DNA of 64,000 nucleotides. It comes from Salvator merianae. Lineage: Eukaryota; Chordata; Lepidosauria; Squamata; Teiidae. The notes below the pieces were generated by a model. It saw only the letters and a program-made list of their open reading frames with translations, made no database searches and was not told the DNA's origin. The position numbers were made by a program, and so were the translations under genes. The stretch lies in assembly GCA_003586115.2 (NCBI GenBank), contig QVOM02000119.1:46479329-46543328 (forward strand), written 5' to 3'. Below are positions 1 to 9,800 of the stretch, in pieces (within the stretch, counting starts at the first letter, position 1; every line of letters starts with the position of its first letter).

Positions 1-222
1 TTTTGTTTGAGGTTTACCACAAAAAAGGAACAGAAATGGATATTATTGCTGGCACCCACTGACAATATGAAATTGTTCCTTTTGTTGGAGAATGAAAAAG
101 TTTACCCAGACTGTGAAAAGTTGGATCACAGAAAAAGAAAGTTCTGGTTTGTATCAATGTTATTGATATACAGAACAACCATTTCTCTCTCCCCCTTCCA
201 TTTTTTTTGTTTCTTTCTATAG

Positions 223-319
223 CTTGCAAAATATACTGAAGCAGAGGTCGTGTATTCTTTTGTATTTGTTCTGGAGCTGCCACAGTGTAAGCTGAGCTGT
301 TTAAATAATAGATAATAAA
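223..319 (+). other. Weak candidate terminal exon with poly(A) signal
   Basis: A long pyrimidine tract (about 184-220) ends in AG at 221-222. An open frame follows from 223 for 30 codons to a TAA at 313-315, and an AATAAA overlaps that stop (314-319). This is the arrangement of a last coding exon with a very short 3' UTR. The encoded stretch begins LAKYTEAEVV and resembles no family I know. Nothing upstream supports a partner exon, and a GTAAG at 289 could also act as a donor. An open stretch this short is easily produced by chance, so this is only a candidate. Confidence 0.15.
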
Positions 320-3030
320 AATGAACATAGTTTCAAAGTGTGTAGTACAACCACAGAAGAAGGTAAGGTATTAAGTGCATTTATATATATCTGCTTTATC
401 TGAATTTTTGTTATAATCATGCCTATCATCCCTTCAATATTTGTATGCATGAGCTGAGCTTTGAAAGCGTATGGAGCAGTAGATACGAGCTTGTCTGGTA
501 TGGCAGGATGATGTCCTGAAGTGTTTTCATTATCCTTGCTTGCTGAAATGTAGTTCTAAACTGGAGATGATGGTCTAGAAAACTTTTCTCTAAAAACCCA
601 TAGATGAGAGAGAGTAACCTGAAACTACAACACAGATGGTATTATCTGCCATGCCAGTTATCTCATATGTTGTGATCAGTTCCTCCTCTCTGTTGGCATT
701 GTCATGAAGCCAAAGGCTAGTATTTTCACATGTGGTGGGAATGTGCATGTGTACATTCGTTTTGGAATTCTGGTCTTCGTTGAAATTAACAAATTCTTAC
801 ATCCTGACCTCTCACCTGAACTTTTCTTGTTCCAACCTAACAGTATCACTAGGGTTCTACTGGACTTCTTAGTGACAGCTGCCAGGCAGGTTATTGCACA
901 AGGCTGAAAGACCACAAAAGCTTCATGATTCAGCAGTGGTATTCACATGTTTGGCATCAACTCTCCCTTGAACTTCTAATGTTTCAGTATAAACAGTTGC
1001 AAGGTTCTACAGCTGTGATGGACTTTTACACTGTCTGGCAACCGTTTCTAGTTGCAGCACCTGTTATGTTGGACTCTTCCATTTCGGATATACCTTTATT
1101 TATGAACTCATTTTTTCCCCACCAGCTCTACTTATGTTTCTGTTTAAATTGGTTACTGTATGCTTGTTGTTGTTAATAATAATAATAATAAATGGAAAAA
1201 TAAAACTGAAGATGATGCTCCCTACTGGCAGCAGTAGCATGCAGAGAGTGGTAATCATTGGTCAAATTGAATTCCCTGAAAAAATGCTCCTGTGAAAAAG
1301 GCATCTGGCAAAAACCCACAGATCTCCTGTATTTTTAACTGCTGCAAAGTAGAGGGAATTTCAGGTTGCATCTGCACATAGTTAAATAGAGGCTCAAAAG
1401 GAACTTTGAGTGGTAGCATTCGCATGCAAGTGCCTTATTTCAAATTAAAGGTTAGAAGATGCACTCCCCAAGTGCATTATCTGGCCTTTAATTTGCTTGG
1501 AGCTGGGATGGGAACAGTAGCATCACATGCTACCATCTCTGTCACTTCTGAGCTGCTTTTTTTTTTTTTTTTTAGCATATGTGGATACAGCCTCAGTTGG
1601 ACCTATTTGCAATACAAACAAGATGTACTGAAATGTCCTCTTCTGTGCGACTTTTAAAGCTTCAGGAACTGAGTTCTCCTTTCTTATGGAAACCCTGTCT
1701 AAGGTTCATCAACCTTCGCAGACTCAGCTTATTTTAGGGCAATGTTTGCCCAGCAGCCATCATTCAGATCTTTGAGCCAAATGTTTAATCAGTCCCTGGG
1801 AGCATGTTGCATTCCCAAACATTTGGATAGTGCTGGGCTGGTGAAGAGTATTTTGGATCATGCCATGAAGAGGAGGCGGCAGAGGGCGAGGATGTGGGCG
1901 AGGGCAAGAAATGGCCAAACAATTTCTCCAGCTTGGTGATTCCTTCTTATCTTAGTAAGGGAGTATTATACGTAAATCCTAGTTAAATTTGGGGCATAAA
2001 TGAAAAGTAGAAGATATTCAGGGTTCAAGCTTCACTCATGATGACCACGTGTCTTTGTATTTTTTGTTAGCTAAAATACAGAAGTAGTACTGTATTCCAT
2101 TCTCTTCTTCTAGGATGCTACTTTGATTTTGTAGCACAGTTATCCTTGTATAACACAGTTTTGCTTTTGCAAGGTTGGTGAAATGTTACTTCCCTCACTT
2201 AATGCTATCCTGGAAACTTTCAGTGATGTGACTTGCCTTCTGAGATCCTGTCAACTGACCTTGGTGGGCTGGGATTCTTCTCCACAGCATAGTGGATGCA
2301 GAGACAGCGGGAGTGCCTTGACACCTATATGAACAACTAACCAGTCCATTCAAATGCAGAACACTTAATTGGTGATAAGAACCAAGCCATAGTAGTGTAA
2401 GCCAAGATGCTTACCCATATTGTAAAGGCACCAAGAGCAGCATTAAAGATTATTATTATTATTAATACATAATAAAAGTTTGACATAACTGTCATCAGCT
2501 CTGACCAAACAAACAAAACACAATGCCAGCTACCATCAAGCCATTCCATCCTCATCCTGTATTCCTTAAATATGCTTGTCTGGTGTGGAAAAGTGGCTTC
2601 CAATATTGAATAACAGTTGCTGAATCATCACAGGCTGCTCAAATCCCAGGAGTGTAATTACAGCAGCTCAACATCACATTTTTTTCTTTAAAAAGTAAAT
2701 AAATTAAAAAAGCATAGATTTCACTTATTTGTAAGAGTGAACTTGCAGTGCTCATTATTTACGAGTGAACAGCAACAAAAATGCAAAAACGTGTATATGT
2801 GAGCTTGAATCCGTTAAGTGGCCATTTACCTGTTTTTGTTTTTTCCAGGTCAGTTGAAAAATGGCCTCTTTGAAGCCCATCATTCGTGAGTTTCCATATC
2901 TGTGATGTTTTTGCAAAATGGAACCCTTGTGAAAAATTAAGGGAAGTTGTAAACCGTTTATGCTTACAGGCATAATGGCACCAGAAATCCAGAAAACCTT
3001 ACCAATCATACAGAGGAAAAGCAGCAATTA
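320..3030. other. Intergenic or intronic DNA, no gene recognised
   Basis: No conserved protein, RNA gene or classifiable transposon was recognised. Small features are an (AAT)n run near 1173-1192, a T-run near 1557-1573, a purine-rich patch near 1865-1910 and a (TTA)n run near 2451-2466. The open frames here are short and lack family motifs. Confidence 0.6.
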
Positions 3031-4040
3031 TATAAGAACATAAAAGGAGCCCTGCTTGTTCAAGTCATAGTCCATCTAGTTTAGCATCCTGTCTCACACA
3101 GTGGCCCACAAATTGCTTCCAGGCATTCTCAAGCAGAAGACAAAGGCAAAACCTTCACCTGCTCTTGACTCTCTGCAAATGGCTTTTAGTGGCATCCTGC
3201 CTGTCTCTCCACCCTGGAGGCAGTATCCAGGCATCAATTCTATTAGTCAATGGTACACCTGCTTTCCATGAACTTGTCTAACTTTTCTTAAAGATGTCCA
3301 GGCTGCTTGCTGTCACCACCACTTCTGATAAAAAAATTCATAAATTTCAAATGTAGCCTTACCATAGATTTATAAAGAAGCACAGTGATGCTTGCCGACT
3401 TATTTTCTATTCTATTCCTAATTACCTCAGCATTGAATTTGCTTTTTTCACTGCTGTTGCACACTGGGTCAACACCTTCATTGTGCTGTTCCCATTCCGG
3501 GTCTGTCACAGAAAGTTTGGCCCCCATCAGTTTGTAGGTGTAATTGGGGTTCTTTGCCCCAATATGCATTACTTTGCACTTACTAAGACTGAAGCGCATT
3601 TGCCACTTCATTGCCCTCTCCACCCAATGCCAAGAGATTGCTCTGGAGCTCTTCACAATTTCTTTCATTTTTTATTAGCCTGAATAATTTGGTTTCCTCA
3701 GCAAACCTTGCTGACTCACTACTTACTTACTTCTAGACATTTTTGAATAGATTAAAAAATACAGATCCAGTATTGAACTGTGGGCAATGATGGCTCGTCA
3801 CTTAAAGAATGGGGGTTTGCAAGTCATGGGAAGGAGAGATCACTGACTGCAAAACCACACTTCTCCCTGGGCGGGTCTTGCAGCGGCCTGCTGCATCACT
3901 ATGGAGGCCCCACAGCCAGTAATCTCCCCTTCCTGCAGCTTGCGAAGCCCCATTCTTAAAATGACGAGCCGTCACTGACAGTGGGGGACCCCATTTCTCA
4001 CCTCTCCATTCTGAGAACTACCCATTTATTGCTACTTTCT
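3031..4040 (-). mobile_element. CR1 LINE fragment, 3' end and RT C-terminal region
   Basis: Read on the minus strand this is the end of a CR1 retrotransposon. The 3' UTR lies at the low-coordinate end (ATAAGAACATAAAAGGAGCC at 3031, followed by the usual CATCTAGTTTAGCATCCTG block). The reverse-transcriptase C-terminal region lies at 3288-3750. Visible coding motifs are KWQMRF, KCKVMHIGAKNPNYTYKLMG and LLYKSMVRLHLKF, matching the CR1 thumb region (KWQMKFN, KCKVMHLG, PLYKSLVRPHLEYC). The frame is broken many times, so this is an old dead copy. CR1 similarity resumes after a foldback insertion at about 3789-3973 (CACCTCTCCATTCTGAGAAC near 3998) and stops where another element begins at 4041. Confidence 0.85.
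3789..3973. mobile_element. Foldback element inserted in CR1
   Basis: The ends are inverted copies of each other: GATGGCTCGTCACTTAAAGA on the left, and a right end whose reverse complement reads GACGGCTCGTCATTTTAAGA. The pairing continues inward through GAATGGGG to GCAAG. The element interrupts a CR1 copy whose sequence continues on both sides, so it inserted after CR1. It is about 185 bp and has no coding capacity. The target duplication is unclear and the superfamily is not assigned. Confidence 0.65.
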
Positions 4041-4058
4041 GGCTGCATCCAGACATCG

Positions 4059-4634
4059 AGCCTTTTTGCACTGAGCTCCATAGTCCGTTCCCAGTAGTTG
4101 GCTTCGGACCGGAGAGGTTGGAGAACGCTGGCTGCCCTTCGCACTCCCAGCCAGAGAAACGGACCCGAAGCTGACCAGCAGAGGGAACAGTGCGAATGGC
4201 ACCCGCTAGTTCGGTACCACACTCCGTACCATCGAGCTCCGCTTCGTACCCAGAGGGCTCGTTACGGAGCCGGCTTCGTAACGGCAGCTAGGCTGCCATG
4301 CCCAAAGGGCTATCCCGGGTGTGAAGCTTCGCACCCGGGTGTGAAAACTTCGCACCCGGGTGTGAAGCTTCGGACCACGCATGCGCAGCTGCACCAGCCA
4401 TGCCCGGCCGCCATTGCAAACGCGGACAGGAGTGCGAAAGCACCGTGCCCGATCTTCACTCCATCGCGCAGGTCAGAATGAAGACAAACTTTTACTTGTC
4501 TTGCCTTACCCAGGATCAGGTACGAATCGGGTACGATGTGGTTCGGATCGGGTGAGGCGCGTGCCCGCGGCAGTGCGAAAGCTCCGTTCCAGCGAACGGA
4601 CAAGAACGTTCCACTGCTGTAGTGCGAAAAGGCC
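4059..4634. mobile_element. CpG-rich non-autonomous DNA element
   Basis: This 576-bp insert has imperfect inverted ends: (A)GCCTTTTTGCACT on the left, and AGTGCGAAAAGGCC on the right, whose complement is GGCCTTTTCGCACT. It is much richer in G+C and in intact CpG than its surroundings, which suggests a comparatively recent arrival. It contains a three-unit tandem repeat of about 20 bp (4313-4372) and several CGTACC/GGTACG motifs. The open frames across it (about 62-127 codons) have no recognisable domain and look accidental. The ends resemble the GGGCCTTTCTGCACTTG family elsewhere in the window. Confidence 0.55.
4313..4372. repeat. Three-unit tandem repeat with palindromic CACCCGGGTG
   Basis: Three successive units approximate CACCCGGGTGTGAAGCTTCG. 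The first begins TCCCGGGTG instead of CACCCGGGTG, and the middle one has AAACTTCG in place of AGCTTCG. Each unit is itself close to palindromic. It lies inside the CpG-rich insert. Confidence 0.8.
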
Positions 4635-4719
4635 CATCACTTACTTATTCTGCTATATCTGGATATTCTGGAGTAAAGGATATTCTGTCCTTTTACTCGA
4701 TTGGATGACTCTACAGGCT

Positions 4720-5399
4720 TGATACAAAGATGTTGGGAAGCAGAGACACCTGAAGTTGTAAAAAGGCTTTCTCATGATAAAGAAAACATTAAAAACCAAG
4801 CCAGTTAAAAACACATTCACTCTTCATATAGTCAGGTGACTTCTGGGAGCTGATGGAGGATCTTCCCAGCTTGCGATGTGGATCTTATGCTGTCCGTTGA
4901 GGGAGAGAGGGGCCCCCACTGGGAGCTGATGAAGAATATTCCCAGCTTGCTCTGTCTCCTTTGCTTTCCTTAAGCAAGGTTGCACTTCCAAAAACAGAGA
5001 GGAACTGTGACAGATGAAACACAGAAACCTTCCTGGATAAAGTTGGATCAAATAAAAGAGCAACCCCTGCAGAAGCAAGGGAGAAATGGATTATTTGGAA
5101 AAACAGCAACTTTTGACCCAGGTTTACAGGTGAACTGGAGATACTTTTCTGGCCCAGCGCCATGCAGCTGTGGTGAGATACAGATGATGCAACATCTCCT
5201 AACCTGTCCTTTCTAAGGAACAGATCAATATGGGATCTAACTGAGCCCAATTTCTAGGAACTAAAACATATACCAAAGCAGCAAGTATGATATTTTGAAT
5301 GGAGAAAAGAATAACAACTGGGGATGCTTCCAGAGTGAGGAGAGTCAAGTATGGCAGGGGATACTCTGGAATATGGACTGGCAATTTGCTAAGTCGGGC
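4720..5399 (+). other. Unclassified sequence with possible LINE C-terminal zinc-knuckle remnant
   Basis: Near 5160-5216 an open frame reads CSCGEIQMMQHLLTCP, a C-x-C-x(8)-H-x(3)-C spacing. It resembles the C-terminal cysteine/histidine motif of several non-LTR retrotransposon polyproteins, which often read like CxCG, about ten residues, then HLLxxCP. Upstream, 4980-5160 is open in the same frame but carries no motif I can place. At 4843-4950 two similar 14-18 bp strings (GGGAGCTGATG, then GATCTTCCCAGCTTGC or AATATTCCCAGCTTGC) recur 78 bp apart. The family assignment is an inference. Confidence 0.35.
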
Positions 5400-6293
5400 A
5401 ACATGTTAGAATATAAGAGGAGCCCTGCCAGATTGAGCTACAACCCATCTAGTCCAGCATTCTGTATCACACAGTGGTCCCATTGCTTCTGGGCATTCTC
5501 AAGCAGAAGATGAAGGCAAAACCTTCACCTGCCTTTAGAGGCATCTTGTCTGTCTCTCCAACCTGGAGGTGGTACGTATATATCAGTTTTAGTAGTCATT
5601 GATACATCTATCCTACATGAATTTCTCTAATGCTTTCTTAAGCTCTTCAGGCTGGTTGCTGTTACCACCTCTTCTAATACATTCCATACACGGATGACTC
5701 TGGATGAAAAAATACTTCCCCTTGTTGGTCCTAGCTTTCCTACCCATCAGCTTCATAAAGTGCCTCCTGGTTCTAGTGCTGTGCGACAGAGAAATTATTT
5801 TTTCTCTATCCACCTTTTCCACACCATGCATGATTTTATATACTTCAGTCAGGTCGCCTCTTAAATGTAAATTTTCAAGGCTGAAGAGGCCTCGACACTG
5901 CAGCCTGATTTCTTAAAGGAAGTTTTTCTTGATGATTTCGGTTGCCCCATTCTACACCTTTTCCAGTTCCACAATATCCCTGAGGTGTGGGGACCAGAAT
6001 TGTACACAGTATTCCAAATGTGACCTCACTATACATTTATAAAGAGGCGCAATGACACTTACCAAGTTGTTTTCCATTCTCTTTGTAATTACCTCTAGCA
6101 CTGAATTTGCTTTTTTCACTCCTGCTGTGCACAGGGTCGACACCTTCATTGAGCTGTCCACCAGAACCCCAAGACCTCTTTCCTGGTCTATCACAGAAAG
6201 GTTGGCCCCATCAGTTTATAAGTGTAATTGGAGTGCTTTGCCCCAATGTGCATCACTTTGCACTTGCTAAGGTTGATGTTAATGATGCACTAA
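5400..6293 (-). mobile_element. CR1 LINE fragment, 3' UTR and RT C-terminal region
   Basis: On the minus strand, the 3' UTR (AATATAAGAGGAGCCCTGCC near 5409, CATCTAGTCCAGCATTCTGT near 5447) is joined to the RT C-terminal coding region. The motifs CIVRSHLEYCVQFWSPHLRD (about 5978-6037) and LGVLVDSSMKVSTLC match the CR1 consensus (SLVRPHLEYCVQFWSPHL; LGVIVDKSLKVS). The next block upstream in the element includes a degenerate TRTRRHFMKLMGRKART (about 5735-5785). Frameshifts occur between blocks. The copy is 5'-truncated near 6293, in the GAAATGCAAAGTG region, as is usual for CR1. Confidence 0.88.
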
Positions 6294-7467
6294 AACTTGA
6301 AAAATCTTGCATCTGGACACAGTTTAGGCTGTCTGTAATAGGAAGTCCCATGCCCATCTTCATGGGCACCCTCTTAATAAATCTCTCCATGTTATAATTA
6401 GCATAGTATTCTTTTCACTTGTCTAAATATTTGGGCTGTTCTCACCTACAGTATGTGGAAGTCAGTTACATGAACTATATTCTTTCTGTAAACATGCTGT
6501 GGGTGCCTCTAAGGATGACAATATGCAAGCTAAAGAAAATAAAATGCTATTTTTTTTTTAATATAGATTGGTGTTGGGATAGAGTGGGGTTGTGAATATT
6601 GGACACATATTCAGTCAAACCACTGTTGATTACCTCTTTCCACTAACAGAAGATTACTGGCTTTCATTATAGATTTGTTGTGAGGATAGCTGGTATAATG
6701 CAGGCGAAGAGCTCTGAAATTCAAAAATTGCTGTATAAATAACACAAAGCATGATGAACTTTATCCATTGAACAATGCCTGTTGACATCAGCTATTTGCA
6801 TAAAAGCAAAGTTTCTTTAGCTAACACAAATCAAATGTCACAGTACATTAATGATGCCAGGTGATCACGCTTTGTGTTTTTTCCAACGTATAGCGTCAAC
6901 TGTTTATAGACCAAATCAATTTCCAAAGCAAAGGCAAAAGCAACCAACTGTTAAATCCTACCTATTTTAAAGGTATCCTTTCTACTTTCCAGTGCCAAAT
7001 TGTTGTTCTGTGTTGAAGGGCTTTTTGCCTGTGATTATGGAAATAAATCTTTGGTCCAAATTTTAGCCCAGTGGCCTATTGCATCTAGCTTCGGGTTCCT
7101 AGCTCTGAAGAATAACAGCAGTCATTTTATGCGTATGAGAGAATATAATAAATCATTGTTATAGCTTTCCTGTGTTTTCCAACTGCATCCATATCTCAGC
7201 AAGTTTCCAAGACAGCTGGTCCAGTTGGACCCATGAACAGCCAATCTCCTTTTTCTGTTGATGTTCACATCTAATTCTTTAAGTTTGTATCGTAGCTTTT
7301 GCCTGCCTGAGTGTAAAATAATTTATAGTACAAATACGTTGTTGTATACATGTCATTTTCTGAAAAACATAATACAATCATTCCATACAATAATATGTCA
7401 CCCAAATTATATGTTGTAAACAATATTATGAAAAAAGTATGTGAAGAAAGAAAACCCCTTTTTGTAG

Positions 7468-7469
<2 letters not shown>
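6294..7469. other. No gene or repeat recognised
   Basis: A+T-rich sequence without a recognised gene, RNA or transposon. No open frame here has family motifs. Confidence 0.5.

Positions 7470-7470
<1 letters not shown>

Positions 7471-7502
<32 letters not shown>
7471..7502. repeat. (TG)n microsatellite, first tract
   Basis: Sixteen uninterrupted TG units. They generate long Cys-Val reading frames in translation, which have no biological meaning. Confidence 0.97.
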
Positions 7503-7504
<2 letters not shown>

Positions 7505-7512
7505 TCTCTGTA

Positions 7513-7541
7513 TCATCCATATCCATATCCATATCCATATC
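7513..7541. repeat. (ATCCAT)n hexamer repeat
   Basis: Four to five units of ATCCAT lie between two (TG)n tracts, making a compound microsatellite over about 7471-7591. Confidence 0.9.
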
Positions 7542-7553
7542 TTTATCTATATT

Positions 7554-7557
<4 letters not shown>

Positions 7558-7591
<34 letters not shown>
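7558..7591. repeat. (TG)n microsatellite, second tract
   Basis: About seventeen TG units, separated from the first tract by the ATCCAT repeat and a TTTATCTATATTTG spacer. Confidence 0.97.
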
Positions 7592-7593
<2 letters not shown>

Positions 7594-7680
7594 GAAGGAA
7601 AGTCAGTGAATGCTTACGATTATAGAATTAATCAACAAAGTATCTTGCATAATCTGTGTCCTGCCAACTTTGATTGTAAC

Positions 7681-7790
7681 TTGTTATTTATTTATTTATT
7701 TATTTATTTTGTCCCACCCTATACTTGAAGGTTTCAGGGTGAGTCTCAATCAAATCTCTATAAAAACAGATGCACTAAGTTAGTTAAAAC
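7681..7790 (-). mobile_element. L2-like LINE 3' tail
   Basis: A (TTTA)n run followed by TTTGTCCCACCCTATACTTGAAGGTTTCAGGG is the complement of the 3' end typical of squamate L2-like LINEs (… CGGGTTGGGATAAATAAATAAATA). The same block occurs at 61535-61585 (ATCCCAACCTATACTCGAAGGTCTCAGGG), which is continuous with L2-like coding sequence. Only the last ~110 bp of the element are visible. Confidence 0.65.
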
Positions 7791-9480
7791 AGTGACAGTT
7801 GACCACTGTGACAACAGGCTGCTTTACTGGATGTCCTGCAGGACATTTCTTATGTTCCTAACTCAGCTTCTGATGGTGGCACATACAAATACATCATGTT
7901 TTAGTATCTTTCCATTGGAATGTTGGGAGTCTGACTGATGGTTTGAAAAGAGTTTTGTATTCTTGGCTTAAATATGAGCACAGCAAACCAATAATGTAGT
8001 ACAAGCCATGCAAAATGGAGAGAATGTTTTGCAGATGCTGCTGAAAGTCTGTGCAGTGTACAGAGGACAGGATGTGAACAGTGCTAAAAGTTTGCACAAA
8101 CTTTTGGACAAATATGTGCCAACCTGCAAAAATTATTCAGTTCTAATGCTGAGTCCAGACCTGAGGTTATTCAGCATTTGGCCCTGGCCTGTTTAAATGA
8201 TGATTTATTTATTTTTTTACTATCTACATGTCATCATCCTCATGGTTCTCTTTCCAAATTGTCAGTCCATACTTTTTCTTGACTGAATTTCCCTTTATTT
8301 CAAAGAATCCATTGAGTAAAAGCAAGCTGTTTCACATGTAAAGGGAAGAACTGTTTGCTTCCATATGATAACACCCTAAGGGTGGTGGCAGGTGGCAGGT
8401 ATCTGTGTGGAATTACAAGACTGTATTTACTCACTTTTTTATGGAAGATTTGCACAAGACTGATATGGGATCAAAAGCCTCCTGTGTCTTCTTTTAGAGA
8501 GAGAGAGCATGAAGACCTGAGCAATTCTATCTTGCAAAACGCTTCAGTGCTACTCTTTCATCTTTTCTTTATAGAATAGTTTTGAAGAAGGAAGAGATAC
8601 TTGGGAAACTTGAACCCTATCATCGCAATATGGTTTTTTTTCCAAACGCTCACCAGACCATGCCCATCAGATTGTCTCATTTTTGAGAGCCTGTACAGCA
8701 ATGAAGGACAAGGGTGGAATACAGAAAGATGTACTGATATTGAAGAAATGCTGTAAGTGTGGAAAGTCTATTGTGGTTTCACATCAACCTTACAAGAGAA
8801 AAGCAGCACTGAAGTAGCTCTGAGAACTCTCCATGTAGAAGTTCCCAATTTATTTATTGTGACTTTACCATCTAGAGTTCAAGAAAAGAACTAACTCCCA
8901 TCATTTATGTGTTCCATAGCCTTCTAAGATACCTGAAAAGTCTGTCTTAGCTTTCTTTTTTCTTAAGCATGCTTTTATACTGCATAAGCCTTAATAGTAT
9001 TTCCTAGAATCTTATTGCTGGAATTCTATCTGGGAACTTTTATGGCTAAAGTAATATAGAAATTCTAATACTGTCCACCTAGCCAACTAACCAAAAACAT
9101 AATGAAATATATACAGAATATATATTAGGTAATTTGGTTATAATAATTCCAGGCCAATTCAATCATTTGAACAAGGTGAGTTATCAGCAGCAGAACTTTA
9201 GCATTTATTACCTAAGAGCCTTGGGGGATTTCCATACAGTATGGTTTATCTTGGGCTGCACTGGTCTGAAATACATGACCCAGCCAATGGTGGCCCAGCC
9301 TGGCTCTGGCTCATGCCAAGGCCTACCTGCATTGTAGGTAGCCTATCCTTTCCCAACTAAAGAAAGTTCCCCGTCTCTGTAGTTGGCAGCCAGGGCTGTT
9401 TTGGCTGGGCACCCAGTATTGGCATGCTTCTGGTGTTGTTTCTGCATTCCTGGTGAAATGGTGCTGGGTGTTTTGGACAT
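7791..9480. other. No gene recognised
   Basis: No coding exon or classified repeat was found. A perfect 16-bp palindrome ATGTCCTGCAGGACAT lies at 7831-7846. An open frame at 8008-8196 has no recognisable domain. Confidence 0.5.
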
Positions 9481-9800
9481 GGTATACTGGACCAGCAACT
9501 CATGTGCTTTCTTCACACAAGCTGCTGGTCCAGTGTACCAACCTGAAACGCTGCATGGGTCATTTACAAGTGCTCCACATTGGAGGGGACTATGGTGCCA
9601 TTTTTGTGCTGTTGCTCACTCCAACGTCACATGTAGAGTAGATGAAGCTATTTACCAGGAGACATGGCCTTCCAGTAGAGTGGTCCACAGTGTAGACAAG
9701 ACAATTCAGAGGCTCAGCTGGCTAGCCTACCAGCCCAGTGCAAACACAACCATGCATGATAAGGAGCTAATCAGTAGCAATCTACGTAGAAGAAGTAGAT
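9200..9800. other. G+C-richer block, probably an unclassified mobile element
   Basis: Composition rises relative to the flanks, with many CCAGC/GCTGG words. The block contains a near-perfect hairpin (9481-9539). Open frames of 62-151 codons cross it without motifs. Blocks of similar texture elsewhere here are parts of non-autonomous DNA elements, so a mobile origin is inferred. Ends were not resolved. Confidence 0.3.
9481..9539. repeat. Near-perfect hairpin, about 26-bp arms
   Basis: GGTATACTGGACCAGCA (9481-9497) pairs with TGCTGGTCCAGTGTACC (9523-9539) with one mismatch. The pairing continues inward with some mismatches to a small CTTTCTT-type loop. The total length is 59 bp. It could be the core of a foldback transposon or a short-hairpin RNA precursor; the sequence alone cannot decide. 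Confidence 0.75.

Larger units (their letters stand above)
4041..4710. mobile_element. GGCTGCATCC foldback element, split by a later insertion
   Basis: The first 18 bp (GGCTGCATCCAGACATCG) and the sequence from 4635 (CATCACTTACTTATTCTGCT) are the two halves of the left arm of the foldback family seen complete at 22100, 23548 and 26503. They are separated by a 576-bp insert. CATC is present on both sides of the insert, as expected for a short target duplication. The right arm after about 4680 is degenerate, so the end is approximate. Confidence 0.55.

Noticed and set aside
3288..3668. 126-codon minus-strand gene
   Set aside because: It is the decayed C-terminal part of a CR1 reverse transcriptase, annotated as a mobile element.
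4300..4380. CRISPR-like direct repeats
   Set aside because: There are only three adjoining ~20-bp palindromic units with no spacers, inside a vertebrate DNA transposon.
7350..7728. Cys/Val-rich open frames
   Set aside because: They are translations of (TG)n tracts.
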